10,768 bases of DNA from Candidatus Avelusimicrobium stercoris (lineage in GTDB: Bacteria; Elusimicrobiota; Elusimicrobia; Elusimicrobiales; Elusimicrobiaceae): contig DJFE01000021.1 in the NCBI GenBank assembly GCA_002432025.1, positions 102,976 through 113,743 on the forward strand, in the 5' to 3' direction. The number at the start of each line of letters is the position of its first letter. Position 1 is the first letter of the stretch. A model generated the notes under the pieces. The model worked only from the letters and a program-made list of their open reading frames with translations. It searched no databases and was not told where the DNA came from. Positions 1 through 6,667 of the stretch are shown piece by piece. The translations under genes and the position numbers were made by a program.

Positions 1-26
1 ATAAAGGCCTTAACAAGGAGAAAAAA

Positions 27-638
27 ATGAAAGGATTTACCTCTATTTTGTCATTCCCGAGTGTTGTAGTCGGGAATCTGTCATTATTTAAAACAAGCAA
101 CGATAACAACGGATCCCCGACTAAATTCCTCGGGGATGACGACAAAACAGCAAATGTCCATACAGTAACATCAGGTTTTACACTTATTGAACTTTTAGTA
201 GTTGTGCTTATTATAGGCATTTTATCCGCCGTCGCCCTGCCGCAATACACCAAAGCCGTAGAAAAATCCCGCGTAAGCGAACTTATCCAACAAATTTCTA
301 CTTATAAAAAAGCCGCCGAAGTTTATTATTTAGCCAATGGAACTTATTCCAAAGACCCGGAAGCCTTAGATATTTCCTTTCCCAACTGTGTACCCTCGGC
401 ATCCGGTTCTGGAACGGCTTGGAGATGCCCAAACTGGAATTTGGACGGAAATAATAATTTGGAGGGCCGGCTTTTAGTGCTTTATTGCCCGCCTAAAAAT
501 TCTACTCAAACAAGTTGTGAGCCTACTAATTCCAAAATGATTTTTTGGGCTCCGCTTCCGCACGCGGCAAACCAAAATTTTCAATGTGTAGGCACTGCTT
601 ATTTGTGTGATTATGTAAAGAAATCTTTATTTGAATAG
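27..638 (+). CDS. Type IV pilin-like protein with an interrupted leader peptide
   Basis: This 203-residue protein carries a class III/type IV prepilin N-terminal motif: G50, then FTLIELLVVVLIIGIL with Phe at +1 and Glu at +5, followed by AVALPQY. The leader is unusual. Such genes normally read M-K-G-FTLIE, and here the start MKGFT (residues 1-5) is separated from a second GFT (residues 50-52) by 47 extra residues encoded by palindromic repeat DNA. The start is well supported by AAGGAG at 15-20, six nt before the ATG, and no other in-frame ATG lies before the motif. The mature part is about 150 residues with several Cys, as in secreted minor pilins or pseudopilins. It is a paralogue of the pilin at 6668-7129, sharing the LANG-Y and LDIS segments. 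Known of the family: prepilin peptidase cuts after the Gly and methylates the Phe. Whether a 50-residue leader is still cut is unknown, so the gene may be functional or damaged. Confidence 0.88.
   Translation: MKGFTSILSFPSVVVGNLSLFKTSNDNNGSPTKFLGDDDKTANVHTVTSGFTLIELLVVVLIIGILSAVALPQYTKAVEKSRVSELIQQISTYKKAAEVYYLANGTYSKDPEALDISFPNCVPSASGSGTAWRCPNWNLDGNNNLEGRLLVLYCPPKNSTQTSCEPTNSKMIFWAPLPHAANQNFQCVGTAYLCDYVKKSLFE
50..79 (+). repeat. Palindromic repeat unit, forward (GTCAT...ATCT)
   Basis: ATTCCCGA (53-60) pairs perfectly with TCGGGAAT (70-77) around a 9-nt loop. The unit starts with GTCAT and ends with ATCT, like the cluster at 10287-10671. It is translated as part of the pilin leader. Confidence 0.8.
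111..140 (-). repeat. Palindromic repeat unit, reverse
   Basis: ATCCCCGA (113-120) pairs with TCGGGGAT (130-137) around the 9-nt loop CTAAATTCC. Read on the minus strand it is the same as 10642-10671 in 29 of 30 positions, loop included, which points to recent copying within the genome. Similarity continues past the unit: CCGTTGTT follows in both copies. Confidence 0.85.
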
Positions 639-756
639 GTGATGTCCAGCAACGAAATGGCGCAAAGGCGGAGATTTATGCTGACATTTTGCTGACAACT
701 CTACTGCTTTACAGGTCCGTTATTTCTGTTTATTACAATTACGGTTTTACGACGAT
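639..756. other. Intergenic, nothing recognised
   Basis: Between the pilin stop and the tRNA-Arg terminator I see no coding frame, promoter or strong hairpin. A 7-nt direct repeat GCTGACA (680-686 and 691-697) is too short to interpret. Confidence 0.5.
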
Positions 757-798
757 AAAAAAGGGCTTTTTAGCCGTTTGTATTGCTAGAAAGCCCTT
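757..798 (-). terminator. Intrinsic terminator after tRNA-Arg
   Basis: AAGGGCTTT (761-769) pairs with AAAGCCCTT (790-798), extended inside by TAGC/GCTA. On the minus strand the stem is followed by a run of six T (complement of 757-762), which suits termination of the sigma-factor/tRNA-Arg transcript. On the plus strand there is no U-tract, so it would stop the pilin transcript less well. Confidence 0.8.
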
Positions 799-809
799 GT
801 AAATACAAC

Positions 810-883
810 TACCCCCGGCGGGAGTTGAACTCGCAACCTTCTCCTTAGGACGGAGCCGCTCTATCCAATTGAGCTACGGGGGC
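810..883 (-). tRNA. tRNA-Arg (anticodon CCT)
   Basis: A full cloverleaf can be drawn on the minus strand: acceptor GCCCCCG/CGGGGGT (with a G1-U72 wobble), D stem GCTC/GAGC, anticodon loop GTCCTAA (anticodon at 847-849, reading AGG codons), and T loop TTCAACT. The discriminator base is A and CCA is not encoded. Two weak spots are visible: a G27-A43 mismatch at the base of the anticodon stem and an A52-C62 mismatch in the T stem. The gene begins 9 nt after the sigma-factor stop codon with no room for a separate promoter outside that coding sequence, so it is probably co-transcribed and cut out by RNases. Confidence 0.93.
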
Positions 884-892
884 GTAAAACAG

Positions 893-2092
893 TTATTTAG
901 TGGGTTTTTTACCGCGTTTAGCGGCCTTTTTAGCCTTTGCCGCGGGTGTACCTTTGGCAGAGGCCTTTCCTTTTGCCACGGCTTTTTTAGCGGATACTTT
1001 GGACGCAGTTTTTTTCGTGGACGCTTTTTTAGCAGTCGTTTTTGCCGTACTTTTTTTAGCGGGTGATTTTTTATCCGCCTTTTTGGCAGCAGACTTTTTG
1101 TCTTCGTTTGCCTTTTGCTGGGCAAGCAGCGCGGCGCGCTGTTTTAACAGTTTGGCTAACGGACTTTTGTCTATCGTTTGGCCCAAAATGTTGGTTTTTA
1201 AGCGCGGTTGCATTGCCGTATGCAGTTTGCGCGTGCGTAAATCTAATGTAGAGGGTTCCAAAATGCCCGCTTTGTACGCTTCCTTGCGCAGGGTGTTTAC
1301 GGCGCGCTCTTCAATTTGGCGCACCCGCTCGCGCGACAAGCCCAAAATTTCCGCCACTTCGCCCAACGTCTTGGGCTCGTTGTCATCCAATCCATAGCGC
1401 ATAATAAGCACTTGGCGGTCGCGGTCGTTTAAATCCTCCATACTTTTTTTGATGCTGTTTTGGTTTTCGTTCTTCAAAAACACATCGTGCGGATTGCCCT
1501 TGCCGTCATCGCTGATTAAGTCTTCCAGCGTGGTTTCGTCCTCGTCGTGGATAAGGGTCGTAAGCGAATCCACACCTTTGGCGGCGTTTAGCGTGTCCAT
1601 AATGGACTTTACTTGCCGGGCGGTCAAATTGAGTTCCGCGGCCATTTCGTTTAGGGACGGGTCGCGTCCGTTGGCTTCCTTTAATTCGTTCCACGCGCGG
1701 AACCATTTCTTCAAATTTCCCCAAGCGTGCGACGGAATTTTGATAGAGCCGGACTGTTCCTCAATATATTTACGGATGTATTGTTCAATCCAATACACGG
1801 CATAGGTGGAAAAACGGTAACCCTTTTCGGGCTCAAATTTATCAATCGCTTGCAAAAGCCCCAGGTTGCCTTCTTCAATTAAGTCCATCAGGTCCATACC
1901 CGGGCGCTGGAAACGCTTTGCCGTCGGAATAACCAACCGCAAATTCATTTCCATAATTTTATTTTTAGCATCTTTATCGCCTTGTTTGGCGAGTTTCCAC
2001 AACCGGGTCATTTCGTCCCGGTCCAGTTCTTGGGTGATTTTGCCCAAATGCTTAAAATATTCGTTTACGCTGTCAAGCGACTCGTTTTCCAT
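893..2092 (-). CDS. RpoD/RpoS-type sigma-70 factor with Lys/Ala-rich C-terminal tail
   Basis: About 399 residues from the ATG at 2092. An in-frame TTG lies two codons upstream at 2098, and neither start has a clear Shine-Dalgarno site. Sigma regions follow in order: region 1.2 (SVNEYFKHLG, about 8-17); region 2 with NLRLVIPTAKRF, LMDLIEEGNLGLLQAIDKFEP and the promoter-melting and -10-binding part FSTYAVYWIEQYIRK, then SIKIPSHAW (about 50-124); region 3 (about 125-195); and region 4 with the -35-binding helix-turn-helix LGLSRERVRQIEERA (about 205-277). It lacks the long acidic region 1.1 of many primary sigma factors, so it may be the housekeeping factor or a group 2 factor. Residues about 332-399 are an unusual addition: 26 Lys in 68 residues in AKK(A/S/T) repeats, like histone H1-like bacterial tails. 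It lies 45 nt downstream of the EamA gene, with tRNA-Arg right after it. Confidence 0.93.
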   Translation of the reverse strand: MENESLDSVNEYFKHLGKITQELDRDEMTRLWKLAKQGDKDAKNKIMEMNLRLVIPTAKRFQRPGMDLMDLIEEGNLGLLQAIDKFEPEKGYRFSTYAVYWIEQYIRKYIEEQSGSIKIPSHAWGNLKKWFRAWNELKEANGRDPSLNEMAAELNLTARQVKSIMDTLNAAKGVDSLTTLIHDEDETTLEDLISDDGKGNPHDVFLKNENQNSIKKSMEDLNDRDRQVLIMRYGLDDNEPKTLGEVAEILGLSRERVRQIEERAVNTLRKEAYKAGILEPSTLDLRTRKLHTAMQPRLKTNILGQTIDKSPLAKLLKQRAALLAQQKANEDKKSAAKKADKKSPAKKSTAKTTAKKASTKKTASKVSAKKAVAKGKASAKGTPAAKAKKAAKRGKKPTK

Positions 2093-2137
2093 ATACAATA
2101 TAATATCAAACTTTTTGACGGTGCGAAAGATTTTTGC

Positions 2138-2551
2138 CTATAAAACCATACACAAAACGCCCGCCGTAATCAGTCCGCCGCCAAGCAACACTTTCAGGCT
2201 GACGGCTTCGTGCAGGAATAAAACGGACAAAAGAATTGTCAGCACTACGCTAAATTTATCTACCGATACCACGCGCGAGGCCGTGCCTATTTGAAGGGCT
2301 TTATAAAAAAACAGCCACGAAGCCCCCGTCGCTAAGCCGGACAAGGTTAAAAAGAGCCAACTCTTTTGGCTGACCAGAGCCAACTGCTTGCCCGCGCCCG
2401 TCATCCATACTACGCCCCACGCCAATACCAATACCACCGCCGTGCGGATAGCCGTGGCCAGGTTGGAATTTACGCCGTCCACACCCACCTTGGCCAGTAC
2501 GGAAGTAAGCGCCGCAAACAGCGCCGATAATAACGCATATACAAACCACAT
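2138..2551 (-). CDS. Small EamA/DMT-family membrane transporter (single domain)
   Basis: A 137-residue, very hydrophobic protein with about five membrane segments (near residues 3-22, 30-49, 65-83, 90-108 and 116-136). Together they make one EamA half; typical drug/metabolite transporters have two such halves and ten segments. The opening MWFVYALLSALFAALTSVLAK and the ending with GG-ITAG are typical of short stand-alone EamA proteins, which are thought to work as dimers. I chose the ATG at 2551, not 2659, because AAGGA (complement of 2561-2565) lies 9 nt before it and the longer reading would run across the promoter region. The substrate cannot be told from the sequence. It is the first gene of the operon leading to the sigma factor. 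Confidence 0.85.
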   Translation of the reverse strand: MWFVYALLSALFAALTSVLAKVGVDGVNSNLATAIRTAVVLVLAWGVVWMTGAGKQLALVSQKSWLFLTLSGLATGASWLFFYKALQIGTASRVVSVDKFSVVLTILLSVLFLHEAVSLKVLLGGGLITAGVLCMVL

Positions 2552-2571
2552 TTTTAGTTTTCCTTGCTTAT

Positions 2572-2580
2572 ATTTTATCA
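2572..2580 (-). promoter_or_regulatory. Extended -10 promoter for EamA/sigma operon
   Basis: On the minus strand the sequence reads TG-A-TAAAAT, an extended -10 element with 5 of 6 matches to TATAAT. No good -35 is present; its place is taken by the palindrome at 2582-2602. Confidence 0.55.
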
Positions 2581-2581
2581 C

Positions 2582-2602
2582 TTCCCCTACGCGAACGGGG
2601 AA
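2582..2602. promoter_or_regulatory. Candidate operator palindrome between divergent promoters
   Basis: TTCCCC (2582-2587) and GGGGAA (2597-2602) form an inverted repeat with a 9-nt centre. It occupies the -35 position of both diverging extended -10 promoters, where a bound regulator would affect both. The binding protein is unknown. Confidence 0.4.
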
Positions 2603-2607
2603 AATAG

Positions 2608-2616
2608 TGTTATAAT
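2608..2616 (+). promoter_or_regulatory. Extended -10 promoter for sugar operon
   Basis: TG-T-TATAAT is a perfect extended -10 element, ending 35 nt before the start codon of the transporter. The -35 position lies in the palindrome and does not resemble TTGACA, so this promoter probably relies on the extended -10, an activator or both. Confidence 0.7.
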
Positions 2617-2651
2617 AAAAAAAGCAGTATGCCATTTTTACGGGAGGAGTT

Positions 2652-3974
2652 ATGTCCACGGAAAGACCGTCTAAAACTTTTCTGCAAATAATGTTTATGT
2701 GCCTGGGTTTCTTTGGAATCCAATTCGGCTGGGCCCTGCAAATGGGAAATATGAGCGCTATTTATTCGCGTTTGGGCGCTAGTGAGGACCAAATCCCTAT
2801 GCTGTGGTTGGCCGCCCCGGTTACCGGGCTGCTCGTTCAGCCGCTGGTGGGATATTTTAGCGATAGAACTTGGTGCCGCTTGGGCCGCCGCCGTCCGTAC
2901 TTTTTGGGTGGAGCCATTTTCTCTATGTTTGCGCTGTTTTTAATGCCGCAGGCTTCGGCTATTTGGATGGCTGTCATTGCGTTGTGGATTTTGGACACCT
3001 CGGTCAATGTGAGTATGGAGCCGTTCCGCGCGTTTGTGGGTGATATTTTGCCGGAAGGCCAGCGCAAAACGGGTTATGCAATGCAGAGCGTAATGATTGG
3101 CGCGGGGGCGGTAATAGCCTCTTTTCTGCCGCAGATTTTAACGGCTTGCGGCGTAAGTACAGAAGCACCCTTGGGGCATATTCCCAATACGGTTAAATAT
3201 TCGTTTTACATTGGGGCTGTGGTGCTGATTGTGGCGATTTTGGCTACGATTAAAACGACACCCGAATATCCGCCGGCCGATATGGAAGAATTTAACAACC
3301 TCAAAAAACAAGCGTTTAATCCGTTTAAAACCGTGCGGGAAATGTTCCGCGCGTTTATCACAATGCCCGCTACGATGCGCCGCTTGGCCGTGGTGCAGTT
3401 TTTTACCTGGGCGGCCTTTATGGTAATGTGGGTATATTTTACGCCGGGTATCGCTTCGGGCGTGTTCCACGCCGCACCCGGTACGGCCGCTTACGAAACC
3501 GCCGCCAACTGGGGCAGTTCCTGCTTCGGTATTTATAACGGTGTGGCGTTCGTGTTTGCGTTTGCCTTGCTGTGGCTGACAACCAAGTTTTCCGCCAAGG
3601 CCATACACATTGTCTGCCTGACGGTGGGCGGCTTAGGATTGGGTTCCCTGGGGCTTACGCTGTTGGGCGTACAGTTTACGCAAATGGGGCTTATTTTCCC
3701 GATGGTGTGCATCGGTATTGCTTGGAGCAGTATTTTGTCTATGCCGTATGCAATGCTTTCCAACGCGCTCCCGGCGGACAAAATGGGGTTTTATATGGGC
3801 GTGTTTAACTTTTTTATCGTGATTCCGCAGATTTGCGTAAACCTCTTCTTCGGCCCGTTTATGAAGCACGTTTTGGGTGGCAGTGCGATTGCCGCCGTGG
3901 GCGTGGGCGGGCTCTTTTTATTCATCGCGGCGGTGTTTACCTTGCGTGTGCACGACCGCCAAACGCAGGAGTAA
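2652..3974 (+). CDS. SLC45-like MFS sugar transporter (probable maltose/sucrose:H+ symporter)
   Basis: A 440-residue protein with about 12 membrane segments. The loop after the second segment reads GYFSDRTWCRLGRRRPYFLG (about residues 67-86), the hallmark of the SLC45/plant sucrose transporter branch of the major facilitator superfamily. RAFVGDILPEGQR (about 124-136) is a second conserved family loop. These proteins import disaccharides with protons. GGGAGGAG at 2642-2649 lies just before the ATG. The next gene starts 3 nt after the stop and encodes an amylomaltase, so maltose or short maltodextrins are the likely substrate. That is inferred from the neighbour, not from substrate residues. 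Confidence 0.9.
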   Translation: MSTERPSKTFLQIMFMCLGFFGIQFGWALQMGNMSAIYSRLGASEDQIPMLWLAAPVTGLLVQPLVGYFSDRTWCRLGRRRPYFLGGAIFSMFALFLMPQASAIWMAVIALWILDTSVNVSMEPFRAFVGDILPEGQRKTGYAMQSVMIGAGAVIASFLPQILTACGVSTEAPLGHIPNTVKYSFYIGAVVLIVAILATIKTTPEYPPADMEEFNNLKKQAFNPFKTVREMFRAFITMPATMRRLAVVQFFTWAAFMVMWVYFTPGIASGVFHAAPGTAAYETAANWGSSCFGIYNGVAFVFAFALLWLTTKFSAKAIHIVCLTVGGLGLGSLGLTLLGVQFTQMGLIFPMVCIGIAWSSILSMPYAMLSNALPADKMGFYMGVFNFFIVIPQICVNLFFGPFMKHVLGGSAIAAVGVGGLFLFIAAVFTLRVHDRQTQE

Positions 3975-3977
3975 CTT

Positions 3978-6632
3978 ATGAAGATTTTCTTTCGTTTGTC
4001 TTATAACACGGTGTGGGGCGAAACGCTCCACGCCGTGTTGTACCGTGCCCACGCAGGCGCGAACGAACGCAAAATAAATATCCCGCTATCCACGCAGGAC
4101 GGCAAAATTTGGACGGGAAGTATTTTGCTCCTTTTTAAACAACCCGCCGTAATGGCGTACCATTACGAGGTGCGCCGGGGGGATAAAACCGTCCGCCGCG
4201 AGTGGCAAAAGGTGGAGCGGACGTTATCCGTTTCGCCGCAGACTTCGGCCTATTATTTAAACGACTCTTGGCGCGAATTGCCCGCACAGGCGCATTTGTA
4301 TTCGTCCGCGGTAACGGAAGTCTTCCGCCCGCAGACGGTTGAGAAAACGCCCTTGCCGCTTTTTAAACGCACGCTTTTACTGCGTGTTCAGTCCCCGTGC
4401 AACGGCGATTTGTACCTCTGCGGCAGTACGGCGCAACTGGGCAACTGGAACCCGGATAAAGCCCTGCCCTTAACGCGCACGCAATTAAACGAGTGGGGGA
4501 TAACACTAAACGCCGAAGAGCAAACTTTTCCGGCGGAATATAAGTTTATTGTAAAGCATAACGGCGCGGTGTTGTGGGAGGACGGCTTTAACCGCACCTT
4601 GGATAATCCTTCGTTAAAGGACGGCGAAGTCTTTGCACGGCAAGATTTACGCCCCTGTTTTACGGGGGAAGCCCCGGTACGGGCGGCGGGGGTGGTTATC
4701 CCCGTGTTTTCCTTGCGCAGCGAAACCGGCTGCGGCGTGGGCGATTTCGGCGACTTAAAAAAATTGGCGGATTGGGCGCAGAAAACGGGGCAAAAGGTAA
4801 TTCAAATTTTGCCTATTAACGATACCACGCTTACGCACACTTGGCAGGATTCTTACCCGTATAACGCTGTCAGCGTGTATGCGTTTCACCCGTTGTATGC
4901 AGATGTGCGCCTGTTGCCCGGCGGAAATAAATCGCTGGAAAAGGAACGCAAAAAAATAAATGAACTGCCGCAGGTGAATTACGAAAAAGCCCTGCAATTA
5001 AAACTGGAATATTTAAAACGGGCTTTTTTAAACGAGGGAAAAACAATTTTATCTACGCCGCAGTTCCGCCGATTTTTTGCGCAAAATACGCATTGGCTGT
5101 CCGCGTATGCAATGTTTTGCACCTTGCGGGACCATTATAAAACGGCGGATTTTTCCAAGTGGGGGAAATACGCCCGATTTTCGTATGATGCGTTGGTGGC
5201 CTTTTGCAAACCCGGCGCCAAGGAATACGGCACGGTGTGCTTTTGGTATTATGTGCAATTTTTGCTCCATTGCCAACTGACCGGAGCGGTGCGGTATGCC
5301 CGCCAAAAAGGGCTTATTTTAAAGGGGGATATTCCGATAGGTATTTCTCCCAACAGCGCCGAAGCGTGGACGGAGCCGCAACTCTTCCACCTAAACGCGC
5401 AGGCCGGGGCTCCGCCGGATGATTTTTCCGCCACCGGGCAAAACTGGGGTTTCCCTACTTACAACTGGGAAGCAATGGCGCAAAACGGCTACCGCTGGTG
5501 GACGCGCCGCCTCGCCCATATGGCGCAATATTTTGACGCATACCGCATTGACCACGTGTTGGGTTTCTTCCGCATTTGGCAAATCCCGTTGCACGCAGTG
5601 CAGGGGCTTTTGGGCCAGTTTTCGCCCGCGTTGCCGATGAGTGCGGACGAAATAAAGGGGTATGGCCTGCCGTTTGATACTTCATTTACCCGCCCGCACA
5701 TTACGGCGGAAACGGTGCGCGAAGTGTTTGGCGGTTTGGCGGAAAAAGTATCTAAAAAATATTTAGATATGCAAGTTGACGCAACCTACCAATTAAAGCC
5801 CGCTTATGCTACCCAACGCCAAACGGAGCAGGCCTTTGCAAACCAAACGGACGAAAAAGCCCTGCGGATAAAAGAAGGCCTTTTTGCCTTGGCGGACAAT
5901 GTGCTTTTTGTGCCGGACCATAAGGACCCGTCCAAATTTCACCCGCGTATTTCCGCGCCGACAAGCGAGGCCTACCGCGCCTTGCCCGCGGGAGAACAGC
6001 AGGCCTTTACACGGTTGTATAACGAGTATTTCTTCCACCGCCACAACGAGTTTTGGAAGCACGAGGCGATGCAGAAACTTCCGGCCATTACACAAGCCAC
6101 GCGTATGCTATGCTGCGCGGAGGACTTGGGGATGATTCCCGCCTGCGTGCCAGAGGTATTAAACAAGTTGCAAATTTTATCCTTGGAAATTGAGCGTATG
6201 CCCAAGCGGTTGGGCGAAACCTTTGCCGATACGAAAAAATACCCGTATCTGTCGGTGGCGACGCCGTCCACGCACGATATGTCTGTACTGCGCGGCTGGT
6301 GGAAGGAAAACCCGGAAAATACCGCGCGCTTTTGGCGTGAGGTGTTGGGAAAAACGGGCGAAGCCCCCGCGGAACTGGACGGGAAAACGGCGGAGGAAAT
6401 TGTGCGGCTCCATTTAAATAGTCCGTCTATGTTGGCCTTGATTTCGTACCAGGATTGGGCGGCTATGGACGAAGCCCTGCGCGCGCCGGACCCGGAAGCG
6501 GAGCGTATTAACGTGCCCGCTAATCCGCGCCATTATTGGCGTTACCGTATGCCCCTTACGCTTGAAAAATTGTTGGACCAAACGGCCTTTAACGATAAAA
6601 TCAAGCAATTAATTACGGACGCAAACAGATAA
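3978..6632 (+). CDS. malQ: 4-alpha-glucanotransferase, GH77, DPE2-like with N-terminal CBM20 domains
   Basis: An 884-residue cytoplasmic enzyme (no signal peptide). It moves glucosyl units between alpha-1,4-glucans, and enzymes of this large type typically act on maltose plus a branched glucan acceptor. Residues about 1-110 and 130-230 resemble two CBM20 starch-binding modules; the second has the clear motif GNWNPDKALPL. The GH77 barrel starts near residue 240 (AGVVIPVFSLRSETGCGVGD). Expected catalytic residues are present: nucleophile D525 in YRIDH, acid/base E715 in AEDLG, and D767 in STHD. The 190-residue gap between D525 and E715 (about 50 in short MalQ enzymes) shows the insert typical of plant DPE2 and Bacteroides-type enzymes. 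AGGAG at 3967-3971 overlaps the end of the transporter gene, giving a tight operon. A terminator follows directly. Confidence 0.95.
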   Translation: MKIFFRLSYNTVWGETLHAVLYRAHAGANERKINIPLSTQDGKIWTGSILLLFKQPAVMAYHYEVRRGDKTVRREWQKVERTLSVSPQTSAYYLNDSWRELPAQAHLYSSAVTEVFRPQTVEKTPLPLFKRTLLLRVQSPCNGDLYLCGSTAQLGNWNPDKALPLTRTQLNEWGITLNAEEQTFPAEYKFIVKHNGAVLWEDGFNRTLDNPSLKDGEVFARQDLRPCFTGEAPVRAAGVVIPVFSLRSETGCGVGDFGDLKKLADWAQKTGQKVIQILPINDTTLTHTWQDSYPYNAVSVYAFHPLYADVRLLPGGNKSLEKERKKINELPQVNYEKALQLKLEYLKRAFLNEGKTILSTPQFRRFFAQNTHWLSAYAMFCTLRDHYKTADFSKWGKYARFSYDALVAFCKPGAKEYGTVCFWYYVQFLLHCQLTGAVRYARQKGLILKGDIPIGISPNSAEAWTEPQLFHLNAQAGAPPDDFSATGQNWGFPTYNWEAMAQNGYRWWTRRLAHMAQYFDAYRIDHVLGFFRIWQIPLHAVQGLLGQFSPALPMSADEIKGYGLPFDTSFTRPHITAETVREVFGGLAEKVSKKYLDMQVDATYQLKPAYATQRQTEQAFANQTDEKALRIKEGLFALADNVLFVPDHKDPSKFHPRISAPTSEAYRALPAGEQQAFTRLYNEYFFHRHNEFWKHEAMQKLPAITQATRMLCCAEDLGMIPACVPEVLNKLQILSLEIERMPKRLGETFADTKKYPYLSVATPSTHDMSVLRGWWKENPENTARFWREVLGKTGEAPAELDGKTAEEIVRLHLNSPSMLALISYQDWAAMDEALRAPDPEAERINVPANPRHYWRYRMPLTLEKLLDQTAFNDKIKQLITDANR

Positions 6633-6636
6633 AATA

Positions 6637-6661
6637 AATCCCCCGGTTACCCCGGGGGATT
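6637..6661. terminator. Convergent terminator between malQ and pilin genes
   Basis: AATCCCCCGG (6637-6646) pairs with CCGGGGGATT (6652-6661) around a 5-nt loop. On the minus strand it is followed by a T-rich stretch (ATTTATTTTAT), suiting termination of the pilin gene. It starts 4 nt after the malQ stop and probably stops that transcript too. The hairpin core is nearly the same as the one at 7763-7784. Confidence 0.75.
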
Positions 6662-6667
6662 GGTATG

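Larger units (their letters stand above)
36..176 (+). mobile_element. MITE-like palindromic insertion inside the prepilin leader
   Basis: A 141-bp block (47 codons, frame kept) sits between two near-copies of the same codons: GGATTTAC at 33-40 and GGTTTTAC at 174-181. TTTAC is exactly repeated, as a target-site duplication would leave. The block holds two palindromic units in opposite orientation (50-79 and 111-140). Its outer ends resemble imperfect terminal inverted repeats: TTTTGTCATTCCCGA at 46-60, and the reverse complement of 130-147, which differs by a 3-nt insertion and one base. The second unit matches the unit at 10642-10671. It encodes no protein of its own, so it would be non-autonomous. 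Exact ends are uncertain by a few bases. Confidence 0.72.

Noticed and set aside
680..697. Direct repeat GCTGACA near tRNA-Arg as an integration (att) site
   Set aside because: The repeat is 7 nt, lies over 100 nt from the tRNA, does not copy its 3' end, and no integrase is present.
869..1397. Plus-strand open frames rich in Phe, Ala and Leu
   Set aside because: They are the reverse reading of the Lys/Ala-rich sigma tail and region 4, where low-complexity codons create long mirror frames.
2552..2659. Longer N-terminus of the EamA protein starting at 2659
   Set aside because: It would be polar, would cover the divergent promoter region, and lacks a ribosome-binding site, while the ATG at 2551 has one.
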